From: Echinochloa phyllopogon
Lineage: Eukaryota > Streptophyta > Magnoliopsida > Poales > Poaceae
Length of the DNA: 64,000 nucleotides
Direction of reading: 5' to 3'
NCBI GenBank assembly: GCA_033239725.1
Contig: BTCW01000003.1
Location: 5,057,501-5,121,500, forward strand
Positions 47,468 through 58,004 of the stretch are shown here, piece after piece (positions within the stretch are counted from its first letter, which is position 1; each line of letters begins with the position of its first letter). The notes under the pieces are model-generated. The model did no database searches, was not told the origin of the DNA, and worked only from the letters and a program-made list of their open reading frames with translations. A program made the position numbers and the translations under genes.

Positions 47468-47882
47468 TTTTTTTGAAATGGGATGCTTTATTAATTTTCA
47501 GTTAGATACATCGAGGTGATATATCCACCTGAAAACAAAATCCCGGCCTCTGCCATTACAGCACACGGCCCAACACAAGTTTAAAAAACAAAGCCATGAC
47601 GATACTAGCTGCCAATCCTAAGACTAGACTGACATCCAAACGCCCGGCCAAAAATAGCCTTGGCCACTTGAACCAAGAAGAGCGACGCCGCTGCAAGAGT
47701 GTCCTTTAATGATGGCGGTTGTAGGATAGCCCACGTACGGAGCCAATGCGACGTTGTGAATATGACCTGCAAAAAATTTGGAGTTTTGTTATCAAAAACC
47801 GCTGCGTTTCGACATCGCCAGACCGCCCAACATAAGGCTGACGCGCCCACAAACACCAGAGGTTTATAATTTTGGGGAACAA
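47468..47882 (-). mobile_element. 5'-truncated LINE with 15-bp target duplication inside NPF copy 3
   Basis: The exact direct repeat TCGATCTCTTCTACT flanks it (47453-47467, 47883-47897). The plus strand starts with a T-run, i.e. an A-tail on the minus strand. The minus strand reads ALCWAVWRCRNAAVFDNK and ends at a stop near 47605, the C-terminal zf-RVT-type tail of plant L1 elements. About 415 bp, severely 5'-truncated. Confidence 0.92.
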
Positions 47883-48138
47883 TCGATCTCTTCTACTGGC
47901 TGCTCGCTGTACTCGAGTTCTTCTCCTTCTTTCTCTACTTGCTGTGCGCGTGGAAGTACACCTATAGACATGACCTAAGGATGCCAACCACAATGTCAAT
48001 GGATGATGATAACTGTCGCCTGCGTCAACGAAGCAGGTAACGGTTGATGGCGACATTCCTGTATTCTAAACGGGTCGCTCCCAAGATTTGATTTTTCATT
48101 TTCTACCATGATAGAAGATCTTGTAGTTCTGTTGTAAC

Positions 48139-48967
48139 CAGGGGCGGAGCTGGGCCTAAGGCCACCCAGGCCATGGCCTTAGGCGTGGCGCAAAAAACCA
48201 ACTAATACCATATATATTTTTTGGCCCAGATTATATTTTGCGGCCCAATAACCGGACTCCTTCCCTTCCTTCGTCTAAGCCCAAGCCGCCCCGGCCACGC
48301 AGGCGCAGCGCCGCACACTGCTGCTCTCCATCCAAAAATGAAAAACCGAAACCTAGCTGCGGCGGCGGGCAGCCGGCAGCGCACCGGCGCGGGCGCGTGG
48401 CGGCGCAGCAGGGCGGCGGCGCGCAGCACAGCAGCAGGGCGCGGCGCGGCAGCAGGGCGCAGCACGCAGCACGGCAGCAGCACTGCAGCAGGGCGCAGCA
48501 GCAGGGCTGGACGCTCGCTGTCTCCGGGCTCCCTAAATAAATCGGTCAGTTAGTTTTGTTTGGAATTTGGATTTCTATTCCCCAATCCACACGAGGCAGG
48601 ATAGAATGATAGATTGAATCCGGCACCGGGAACTGATATTATTATTATGTATCTACTGATTTGTAGATTGTAGATTTGCATTCCACAATACTCAACTGAT
48701 GTCAATGAATAAGAGGAGTAGGATGACACAACATACACAGGTGATTGTCAGAGCAACACTAGTTAGGTATTTATTTTATCAAGTTTTTTATGCTATTGTG
48801 TCTTAAATTGTGATGTATTGGTCTAAATCATGCATTTTAAGCACTTCTATCGATATATGAACTATCGCTATTGCGATTATCGCTATTATGTGTACTACAA
48901 TGAGATTGAGTGGTATAAACGTTTACTAAGTGGCCTTAGGCATCAAAATCCGCCGGCTTCGCCACTG
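48139..48967. mobile_element. hAT element (829 bp) with exact 8-bp target duplication
   Basis: Flanked by GTTGTAAC on both sides (48131-48138, 48968-48975). Left terminus CAGGGGCGGAGCTGGGCC is the imperfect inverse of the right terminus ending CGCCGGCTTCGCCACTG. The interior has a GC-rich block (48260-48530) and then AT-rich sequence, with no transposase frame, so it is non-autonomous. It sits in the 3' UTR of NPF copy 3. Confidence 0.92.
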
Positions 48968-49020
48968 GTTGTAACCGAGGCCAATGGTTACTTGTACAAC
49001 TGGAACAAATGGTATGAACT

Positions 49021-49600
49021 AATACAATAAATATCTGTACACCCAAAATCTATTTTATAGATTCAAAGAAGAAACATGTGTATGCCTAGAATAAATCATA
49101 CAAACTTATGGAATAAAGTTTTGAACCACTGGAAAAAATCATATGAACTCATAAAACTAAACTTTATACACACCCGAAACAAAGTATACACAATCATGGA
49201 ACAAAGATACATGAACTAAATTATATAAATCAACAAAATAAAAGATTTGTACACCCATAACATATTGTATGAATTCATGGGATCGAATTTTACCGTAGGA
49301 TAAATCCAAATATATGAAAACATTGATTTTTTTAATAGTATAACAATAAATAATGTGTGAGCCCATGCGAGATCAAGTTACAAGAAAAAAGAATGAATGA
49401 TATAATTAAATTACCAAAAAATTACAAATCAATGAAAGTAATAGCTTTGAGGGGATTAATTGGAAATAAAAAATAATATGCCATCGAAAAAATGAAAAAA
49501 ATCACGTTACATAGATACAAACAAAAATTATGTAATGATTATAAAGAAAATAAAAAAGGAAATAAAAATATAATGAAAAGAGAAGAAAAGAGAAAAGAAG
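49021..49600. other. AT-rich degenerate repeat stretch
   Basis: Many imperfect repeats of 'ACACCCAAA/ATCATA.GAACT.A.GGAA.AAA' type between 49030 and 49330. No coding sequence recognised. Confidence 0.45.
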
Positions 49601-51100
49601 TGAAAGGGTCTCTAGTCCACTGGTGCCCAAAGAGAAAAGAGAAAAGAAGTGAACACAGCAAGTATACCCATGTCAAGGATGCCACCACCACCTCCACACA
49701 AACGTTTTTCACGTGCTCAGTTTCAGGACCATCAGTGGTGCCTTTGTCTCTGATTGGTCCATCAAGTGCATCTAGACCATCCCCATATTCGCCCTAGCTC
49801 ATTGAGATCACGAGACAAGCTAGTATATATTACACTAATGGATAAATAGTGTACCACATCTAGTTTACGCTCTCGGTAAATATTCCCATCGATTACAAAT
49901 GCATGCATGAGATATAGACAAGCTTTCATTCAAACTTTTTCAAATTATGACTAATGTTATTTAAAAATACATATTTGGAAATCGATATTGCAGTAGACTC
50001 TAGCTTGTCTTGCATGCAATTTAATTTTATGATACCGTATATCTCTAGGAATGTTCTTTGGTCACGTTTTTCATGTGTGGGTGTAGGATAAGCACTACGG
50101 GAAATCCCCTATATATCGAGTGTCTAAGTCTTTGCCGAGTGGCCCAGAGGAGACACTCGGCAAACAAAAGACACTCGGCTACATGAATCATTTGCCGAGT
50201 GTCAGACATAAATCCACTCGGGAAAGGCTCTGTTAGCATTAACAGACGGCCGCGAACGTCGCCGTGTCGGCCGCGGCCGTCTGTTAGTGCTTTATTTTGC
50301 CGAGTGTTAGCTCTTGCACTCGGCAAAGCCTTTACCGAGTGCCCGACAGAAGACACTCGGCAAAGGGCATGTTTGCCGATACTAGCTATGTCGAGTCGGC
50401 TTTGCCGAGTGTTACAGGCACTCGGCAAACCTCGGGTTTCCCGTAGTGAAGGAGGATATGTATGGTGCCTTGGCTTCCCTCTCACGTTCATCATCCACCA
50501 TCTCGAGATGTGGACAAACTTGATGGAGTTCTTGTAAACAGCAGGTACAACGTTTTGTTTTTCTTTGCCAATTTAATTAGTCGCATAGTACAGGTTTTGG
50601 TGGGAGAAAGCTAAGCTACCACTGCCTGATCGAGAATCTGATGGAGATGTGCTGAGGTCATTGACGGTACATGCACGAACATGAATTTATAGACACAACA
50701 GAGCTAGCTATTCGCTTATTTGCACAGTGATGCAAGCTAGTGAGGGTTGGCCTACTTTCCGTTCTGGCTGCTCGATCCTCTCCCTCACCGTACGTACGTG
50801 CAGCACGGCGCGACTATGGACACCAGGCTCGACGCCATCAACATCCCATCGTTTTCCAGAAGCTCACATCATGGCATCGCACCTCATCTTGTTTGTCTCT
50901 CTTGCCGCCTTAACCTATTCTACTGACTTGTCGCCATACTTGTGCTCGTGTCTCCATCTTTCTCTACTTGTTCGTATTCCGTGCATGGAAATAAACCTAT
51001 AGAACATATATAATGCAGGTCACAATGGATGACGATTGATGTAGATAAGGTGTGTCATATGACGGCATTTCTGTATTCTAAATAGGTCCAACAATTAACT
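49600..51100 (+). pseudogene. NPF copy 4: badly decayed copy
   Basis: Recognisable pieces in order: exon-2 remnant at about 49670-49810 (GTCAAGGATGCCACCACCAC...; CATCCCCATATTCGCC); exon-4 remnant at about 50595-50700 (CTACCACTGCCTGA.GAGAATCTGATGG); exon-5 pieces at about 50770-50910 (CTCTCCCTCACCGT..., GGACACCAGGCTCG...) and at 50930-51100 with the same tail and UTR words as copies 2 and 3. Numerous stops and indels break every frame. It holds the CACTA MITE at 50093-50448. Confidence 0.8.
50093..50448. mobile_element. CACTA-type MITE (356 bp) with 3-bp target duplication
   Basis: Termini are CACTACGGGAAA and its exact inverse TTTCCCGTAGTG, flanked by AAG on both sides (50090-50092, 50449-50451). 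It has many copies of TTTGCCGAGTG and ACACTCGGCAAA in both orientations, the sub-terminal repeat motif of this CACTA family, and a central inverted pair 'TTAACAGACGGCCGCG/CGCGGCCGTCTGTTA'. No transposase. Confidence 0.92.
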
Positions 51101-51648
51101 TGCAAAATTTCTACCATGGTATGTGCCACTTGGATCGGAATTCATCAACATATACACTGGTCCCATGGTGGAATAACGTATATTTCTTTCTGAAGTGGCC
51201 GATTAGTACTTAAAGTATATATGGGGCTCAGTCACAAAAGACACAACAACGTACTGTATGACGGAAGTACTCATATACCTTGACAGAAAACGTATGCTGT
51301 ACTCACCTTTATAATCATAGGTATACATTTCAATTATTCATACTTATGGCCTCAATCCTCAACCTATTAGTCGTCGTGCATAATTATGGCTCAACTCTAT
51401 ATCCCTTAATTTTCAGATTCCCAGAACAAATTTACATTCCTTTTGTCTTGGTACTAGAAAACAGTGTAACATACTCTACATAGGACAAGGTTACATTGAG
51501 AGGTATATATCTGAATAAATCATGTGATGATTTGGTGACAGCACACGCTCAAATTATTTGGAGGCACAGTTACAAAGATAGGTTAGTAAATTAGAGTCCA
51601 CATCAAGAGAGAAAAACCAGCACTATATAGTTGCTCATCTTCGACGGC

Positions 51649-51656
51649 TATAAAAA
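51649..51656 (+). promoter_or_regulatory. TATA box of NPF copy 5
   Basis: TATAAAAAGG, 118 bases before the ATG, in the same context as in copies 1 and 2. Confidence 0.6.
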
Positions 51657-51766
51657 GGGACTAGTTCAAGACTTCAAGCCATATACGTGTTGCTTGCAAA
51701 GACAGGCAAGAGCTCAAGTGAGCGACACCAGCAAACCTTGTGACAGGTGTTGGGACACTGAAATCT

Positions 51767-53465
51767 ATGGCTTTGCAAGGCCTTGTAGACTGGAGGGGGC
51801 GGCCGGTTAACAAAAAGAGGCATGGTGGAGTGAAAGCCAGCTTGTTCGTCCACTGTGAGTAATGCAACTATATTAATTGATCCTCATCTATACGTTTTTA
51901 AAAGGTAAGAGGATTATTTAATACTAAACTCTAGACTGTTGACACACGTTGCTTTGTGTTTGCAGTTCTCGTTGTAATGGCAAATATAGCAAATTTACCC
52001 ATGCTATTCAACCTAGTGAGCTACTTGCTTGGGACGATGCACATGGACGTCAAGGAAGCTTCGTGGTGTGGCTGCAGGACAACAAGGGATGGAGCCTCGG
52101 CTTCACGGTCGCTTCGGTCATTGAGCTCGTCGGCGTCGTCGGCTTGCCATTCTACCGGCACCGGAAGCCCACTGGGAGCCCTGTCACCAGAATCCTTCAG
52201 GTATACATCATCATCCGTCTCGTCGCGATGTGATCGAACTTAAAGGAATTCTGCAGGTACAACGGTTGATATATTATTTTTTATTAATTTTATGTGGACA
52301 TTATTATTACAGGTTTTCGTGGCGGCGTTTAGGAAAAGGAGGCTACCACTGCCTGAGAATGTGATGGAATCTATAGAGAGAACTGCTGGGTTTAGGTAAG
52401 GGTTGGCTTCAATTTCTCGTGCGATCCACTATCATATACTACGCAACTGGGTGTACATTTCATTCATTACATTTTGCTTCCAATTAATTAGGTTCCTCGA
52501 GAAAGCCGCGGTGGATGACGGCGGCGACAAAGGGCCATGGTCGCTGTGCACGGTGACGCAGGTTGAAGAGGCCAAGATCATCCATCATCCGCATGATCCC
52601 CGTCTTCCTGAGCTCCATCCTCGCCTACATCCCTTTGTCGCTGCTCCTCTCCCTGACCGTGCAGCAGGGCGCGATCATGGACACCCGCCTCGGCGGCATC
52701 AGGATCCCGCCGGGGAGCCTCTTCATCGTCGCCGTCCTCTTCCAGATGCTCTTCCTGGTGCTGTACGACCGCGCCGTCGTGCCGTGGCTCCGCCGCGCCA
52801 CGGGCTACGCCGGCGGCGTCAGGCACCTGCAGCACGTCGGCGTCGGCTTCGTCTCCAGCGCCGTCACGCTCGCCACGGCCGCCGTGGTCGAGGGCTACCG
52901 CCGGAGGCGCGCCCTGGCCGGCGACCCGCCGTCGTCGGCGTTCCTGCTGACGCCGCAATTCTTCGCCATCGGCGTCATGGACGTCACCTCCTTCGTCGGC
53001 CTGCTCGAGTTCTTCTCCAGCGAGGCGTCGCCGGGGATGAAGTCCATCGGCAGCTCCGTCCTCTTCTGCGTTCTCGGCATCGGGTCATGGCTGGGGAGCT
53101 TGCTCATACGGGTGGTGAACGGCGCCACCAAGCACCGGAGCGGAGGCCATGGATGGCTCGACGGAGCTAGCCTCAACGCCAGCCGCCTCGATCTCTTCTA
53201 CTGGCTGCTCGCCTTGCTAGGGCTCGTCGCCTTCTTCCTCTACATGCTGTGCGCGTGGACCTACACCTATAGACATGATACCAGGATGCAAACCACCATG
53301 GATGACGAGAAGGTTTCGACGCCTGCGTCAACGAAGCAGTCCCCGGTTGATGCCAAGGTTTCGACGCCTGCGTCAATGAAGCAGTCCCCGGTTGATGCCA
53401 AGGTTTCCACGCCTGTGTCGATGAAGCAGTCCCCGGTTGATGCTGATATTCATCATGTATCCTAA
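51767..53465 (+). pseudogene. NPF copy 5: frameshifted copy with exon 2-exon 3 deletion
   Basis: Exon 1 (51767-51854) is intact (MALQGLVDWRGRPVNKKRHG). A fused exon at 51966-52200 joins the first part of exon 2 (up to MDVKEA) out of frame to the end of exon 3 (FVVWLQDNKGWSLGF...RILQ). Intron 2 and the exon-3 start, i.e. TM2 to TM4, are lost. Exon 4 (52313-52395) has a 39-bp in-frame deletion. Exon 5 (52492-53465) has a 4-bp tandem addition near 52580-52588 (ATCATCCATCATCC), then stays open to a TAA at 53463. That last part (about 300 codons) keeps full transmembrane sequence and ends with three 15-residue repeats. With two frame breaks it is unlikely to make a transporter. Confidence 0.85.
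53310..53444 (+). repeat. coding minisatellite: three 45-bp units
   Basis: Units at 53310-53354, 53355-53399 and 53400-53444 encode K-VSTPASTKQSPVDA, K-VSTPASMKQSPVDA and K-VSTPVSMKQSPVDA. Copies 1 and 3 have a single related unit, so it expanded in copy 5. Confidence 0.9.
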
Positions 53466-54484
53466 TATAAACGGCTCCCAATGCAAGTGTAATAATTTAT
53501 CATGGTTGATATAACTTTAATTGCACCAAATAAGCAATCGCCAGCAAATCGCATTTAACAACTAATTAGTGGTTAAATTACACATGATGGACTCAAACCC
53601 TGGTAATGGTTCGCCTCAGGCAATGGAACCAGAACCCTTTGCAGCCAACGAGTCAGCAAGCAAGCAAGCCGACGCAGCGAGGACGGAGCCGCAGCACTGC
53701 ACTGCGATGCACATGTCAATACAATACGTACACCTCGGCCGTGCCCTGCTGCCAAGCTCACAGAGCAAAACAGGCCCAACCAAACACTATCAAATGTCAA
53801 GAATATACACTGTCTGCAGCACAAGCTCAACCAAGCTATGCACCCTTGTCAAAAAAAAAGGAAAGAAAAACTAAGATATGCATCAAGCTCAACCAACCAA
53901 GTTATTGCCTATTGGACGAACAAAATGTGTAGCATAATTAGTGCATGGCCCAAAGCTAGCATAAAAAAATTCAAGTTATTTTTCACAACATCATCAATAA
54001 AGCTGGGGATTATAACAACACGACAAGCAATAAAGGCATTTTCATTAACAAAGTTCAAAAGCAAAGCAAATGCACGTTTAATCCATACTACTTGCATACA
54101 TAACACATTCACTGTTCCAAATTTGTAATAATATCATTACTATGAACAAATATATTTGTCAACATGTATAGATCAACAACTCAAAAGAGTAAACAGTGAT
54201 CCAGTTGTGACTTCACATACCTCCTGTAGCAGTTGAAACCTCAGTCCATAATGTGTTTTCTTCCTTTCAACTTTCAAGGTAAAGAGGGTAGCTTAAAAGC
54301 AGCCAATTGTTCTAAAATGCACATCTTCATTCTCTGCACTATAACTTAACATCCAATAGCTTAACAATCCATTATTTCTTCTTTTGAAGATTTGATGCAC
54401 CTTGACACCTGATATTTACAATGGAACATCTCCATCTCTGTAGGGCCATCATGTACAAAGAGATTACAGGCTGATCCAAACAAA
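53466..54484. other. intergenic region and 3' UTR of the INO80D-like gene
   Basis: No gene. A 13-bp direct repeat CAAGCTCAACCAA (about 53824 and 53886) brackets an A-run and could be another small retro-insertion. Bases from about 54180 are probably 3' UTR of the minus-strand gene. Confidence 0.4.
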
Positions 54485-56759
54485 TCATTTCAATGACAGA
54501 TCAGAAGGTGCAGTCTTTCCACCACTCATGGAAAGCTTTCTTTTCATCTGAATTTCCCGGACTGTTTCTGAAATAAGGAGATTTAATTTTGGAACACTCT
54601 TGCTTGTCAAGGGCAAGTTGATTCCGGCATTTTTCAAAGCTTCTATGATGAGTTTCTGAGATTTTGGATCATGGTCAGCACATCGTAATGGAGTAATGCC
54701 TCTCAGAACAGGTTTGCCACAAATTGCTTCCCCATTTGGCTCCCCACTGCAGAAAATCATCAGAGTAAACATTGTGAGATATATGAATAAAATGGTCCTG
54801 AAGTATGCGACGAACAATTAATCTGAGAAAACATCTATAAAAATAAAGTTGGCAGTACAGAAATTCGTTCTTCTGTTATCATAGATGTTACAGTGTTACA
54901 TGCATGCCCATGCATATGCATAAGACCAAAAAATAATAAAATATCATTGCAAAACATTCCTCAGACAAAAAAATCTAAATCCATAATATGTGTATAGCAA
55001 GCAGATGAAAGTAGGTAGTAGTAAACAGACACCAAAGACCTTAACCCACCACTGCAATAAGCGATAGCACCAAAATGGACTAGAACCTGTAGTAGTTAAA
55101 GCAAAATTTCATGTGTATAGACCAATGCATTCTGGATTTGGTATATAACTACCTACTCCAGAGAGATACAGCATTAGTTGTTATCATTATTTTCTTTCAA
55201 ACATGGCTACTTAATTTGCAAGTACAATGATGATAATATTTAAGAGGTTTTTGGAATAAAGATAACAATTGATGATGGCATAAAAGTTACTGCTTTCCGG
55301 GGTTTTTATAGAAACAAATATAACCAGGGCACCAACGTAGAAAATTAAAGTGTCCAATATTTTATTGCTTATTAACAGAAAAGAACCAGGAATTTGAAAT
55401 CAGACTTCATTAGCATTTGAACCCCCAAAAAATGGGAATCAGTGTCTGGTCCTGTCCATTTCCTTATAGGATATCTCTAAGAACAAAACCAATGAAAAAT
55501 CATTTTATAACATGCAGTATTGGTAAAAGGTTATATTGCTCAGACAGAGTGAGGGTTCAAAGCCCAACTTCGCATTCAACTCCACCACACAGATAAGGCC
55601 AAAGTAGCCAGCCGAACTGTGTGAATTTGCAAAAAGGCTACCAAGGCAATGTGAAATAAATTTATGATATAAACATCCTTTCTTCAAAAAAATACGTTGT
55701 AATGACATCTATATAGTTTTAAGAGCTAACACTTGATGCCTTCTATATTTGATTCAGACTAAACAAGTTGAATCCAGTTTTTCAAAAAGTGCCTAGTTAA
55801 AAGCCAGGAAACAGGTATCAAGCAAGCTTCTGGTTTTGTTCCATTTGACAGGTTTAGTTCTCCATCCTAAACCGTCATTATTTACATCTGCTAGCATTTA
55901 CATTTCTCTACAAATAGAATGTAACTATAGTAGTCTAGGTGACCCCACTCAAAACGCGGGAACCGACCAGAGCCTTTTTCCAAAGTCTTCAATAGTACAT
56001 GTCCACAAACTTAATCATGTGTTAGAAAACAAAATTCAGTAAGATAGCCACCAAAACATAAACTCAGTGTGCTTGAACAAGCTTTCTACATCTACAAAAA
56101 AGAAACTTTATGACAGTTTCATCTAGAACAACTAAAATCACATTTCTGACCAGGGCACTGCACATAGTAAAACCAGAATTATGTAACAAAGTGACGAAAT
56201 TATAGCACCGAAGCATATCCCAGAAACCCCTGGCCAATGCAGGTACTCAGGTAGTGTACCTTTTCCTAGTGGGGAAGGCGCAGGGCTGGTATAGCTGCTG
56301 CTTGGCGTCCAGGAGGATATGATTGAAGCAGTACTGGGACAGGGGCATCGCCTTGGCCTCACAATTGGAGGCCGCGCACCCCGCCCTCCCGCCTGCAGCC
56401 ACCGCAGCGGGGGCGACGGCACCTTGGCAGCCATTCTCCAGCGGCACGACGGGGGCACCATTCTTCGGCGGCCCAGCACTGGCGCCATTCTCCTTGGGCA
56501 GCGGCGGCGGTGGCGGCGGCTCGTCGTCGAGCGCGGGGCTGGCGCCGTGCTCCCACCAGTACTCGCCGTGCCTGGCGGGGAGCTCTTCGGCGAGCGCCCA
56601 GAACTGGGCGCGGTAGAGGGAGCAGAGCTGCTGCAGGCGGCGCCGGCGCCGGCGGAGGACCTCCTCGCGGGACAGCGCCGTGGCGAGGCGGAGCTCCGCG
56701 TCGCGCGCCGCGCCGGCGAACTCCACCGGCGGGCGCGGCGGCGGCTGGGGCTCGTCCAT
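54485..56759 (-). CDS. INO80 complex subunit D / KANSL2-like zinc-finger protein, 2 exons
   Basis: Exons (minus) 56759-56260 and 54746-54485 give 253 residues; the intron is about 1.5 kb. The N-terminal half has an Arg-rich helix (EEVLRRRRRRLQQLCSLYRAQFWALAEELPARHGEYWW in pieces) and Pro-rich linkers (PPPPPP). The conserved part, about 130-195, is a C3HC3H zinc-binding domain split by the intron: C...SNCEAKAMPLSQYCFNHIL, then CAFPTRK, then CGKPVLRGITPLRCADHD. This domain is found in INO80D and KANSL2, chromatin-complex subunits, so a nuclear chromatin role is inferred. The C-terminus is basic (EIQMKRKLSMSGGKTAPSD). The start is the first Met after GC-rich leader sequence. Whether it belongs to an INO80 or NSL-type complex in plants cannot be told here. 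Confidence 0.85.
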
Positions 56760-58004
56760 GGAATGGGCGGGTATTCCTCGGCTAGGGTTTGGGGAGTTTA
56801 AGCAGGCGGCGGGGGCGGGGGCGGGGGCGGGCGAGCAGAATCGGAAGGTTGCCCGCCGCGCCCGGAGGTGGAGCCGAAACAGTGGAATCACACCAGCAAG
56901 GGCCCATCTGATAGCAAATTCGGCCCATATAAGCCCGATTACAAGCAGCTTGTGCTCTTCTGTCACGTAGGGATGGAATCAACATCGCGCCACAATGTTC
57001 GGCCCATTTGTTGGACAGCCCAGCTGTTGCCTGTGACAGACTGACTGACGGTGGGCCGCGTGGGCAAGTAGAAAGGTCATATTCGCTACCGACAAACAAA
57101 TTCAGTGGTTAGCAAGAATTCACACTTAAACTAGTTTACTAGGTTATCGCTAAACAAAATATTTGTAATGTACTTAAAAGTACTCCGTCATTCTTGGTAC
57201 TCCTCCGGTTTGATAAAGGAAGTCGTTTAAAATAGCGACACGGTCACCCCAAAGCACAACTTTAACTTCTCTTTTCTATAAAAATATTTCTTGAAAAGAT
57301 ATATATGTACACTTTTATGAAAGTAATTTTTAAGATCAATCTATTTATATAATTTTCATATTTCCAAACTCAATGATCTAAATGTTATTCATGATTTATA
57401 TTCCCAATGTTTAACTCAAATCTTGTCTAAAACGACTTTCTTTACCAAACCGGAGGGAGCATTCAAGAGTACTCCGTCATTTCAGTTTCGTATTTCAGTT
57501 TTGAAATGAAGGGACTCCGGTGTGCCTCATGGAGGTAGAGCACTATCATTTTATACACAGAATACCACTTGAAAATTCTGACTACAAATTATCGACTATT
57601 ATTGTTTGTTCGTTGACCCTAACCATTATATAACCTTTCAATCGTAACAATTTCCATTGTCCATTCTCCACTGCCATCTACAACCATCGGGATCCACTGA
57701 ATTGCCTATCTCCCCCGGCCCGTCACCACTGAATTCCAACCCCATTCCAAAGCCCTAAACCGAATCCTCATCAGAGTTTATAGGTTGCAAATCTTATTGC
57801 TGACTGTGAGGAAAGGAATAATTGAACACATTTCCACCATCAAAAGTGATGATTATGGGTATCTTTATTCTTAAAACGTATGACTTATTTTAATACGGTG
57901 ATGTGATGGAGTGCATGCTACACATTAAGTACTAGTAAAGCAAATCAAGTGCAAGTCTACCTTGGCCAAAAAAAAATGAAAAAGTGTACCCATCGAGCTT
58001 CTTA
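56760..58004. other. intergenic region with a Stowaway-type MITE
   Basis: No gene recognised. It includes the putative promoter of the INO80D-like gene and a Stowaway MITE at 57200-57459. Confidence 0.5.
57200..57459. mobile_element. Stowaway-type MITE
   Basis: Left terminus CTCCTCCGGTTTGATAAAGG preceded by TA; right end inverse CTCCCTCCGGTTTGGTAAAG. Inverted repeats continue to AAGTCGTTT. The right flank is CA rather than TA, so the target duplication is imperfect. Confidence 0.8.

Larger units (their letters stand above)
47421..49020 (+). pseudogene. NPF copy 3: 3' end fragment split by a LINE and an hAT element
   Basis: Host sequence is 47421-47467, 47898-48138 and 48976 to about 49020. 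It encodes the last transmembrane segment (...ASLNSSRLDLFY and then WLLAVLEFFSFFLYLLCAW), YTYRHD and the tail with TMSMDDD. A 3' UTR follows that is nearly identical to that of copy 2 (TTTCTACCATGATAGAAGAT, TAGTTCTGTTGTAA). No 5' exons are present, so it is a dead fragment. It preserves the sequence between LFYWLLA and SFFLYLL that copy 2 has lost. Confidence 0.8.

Noticed and set aside
50093..50448. Regularly spaced TTTGCCGAGTG motifs resembling a repeat array
   Set aside because: They are in both orientations with irregular spacing inside CACTA termini; not a CRISPR or satellite array.
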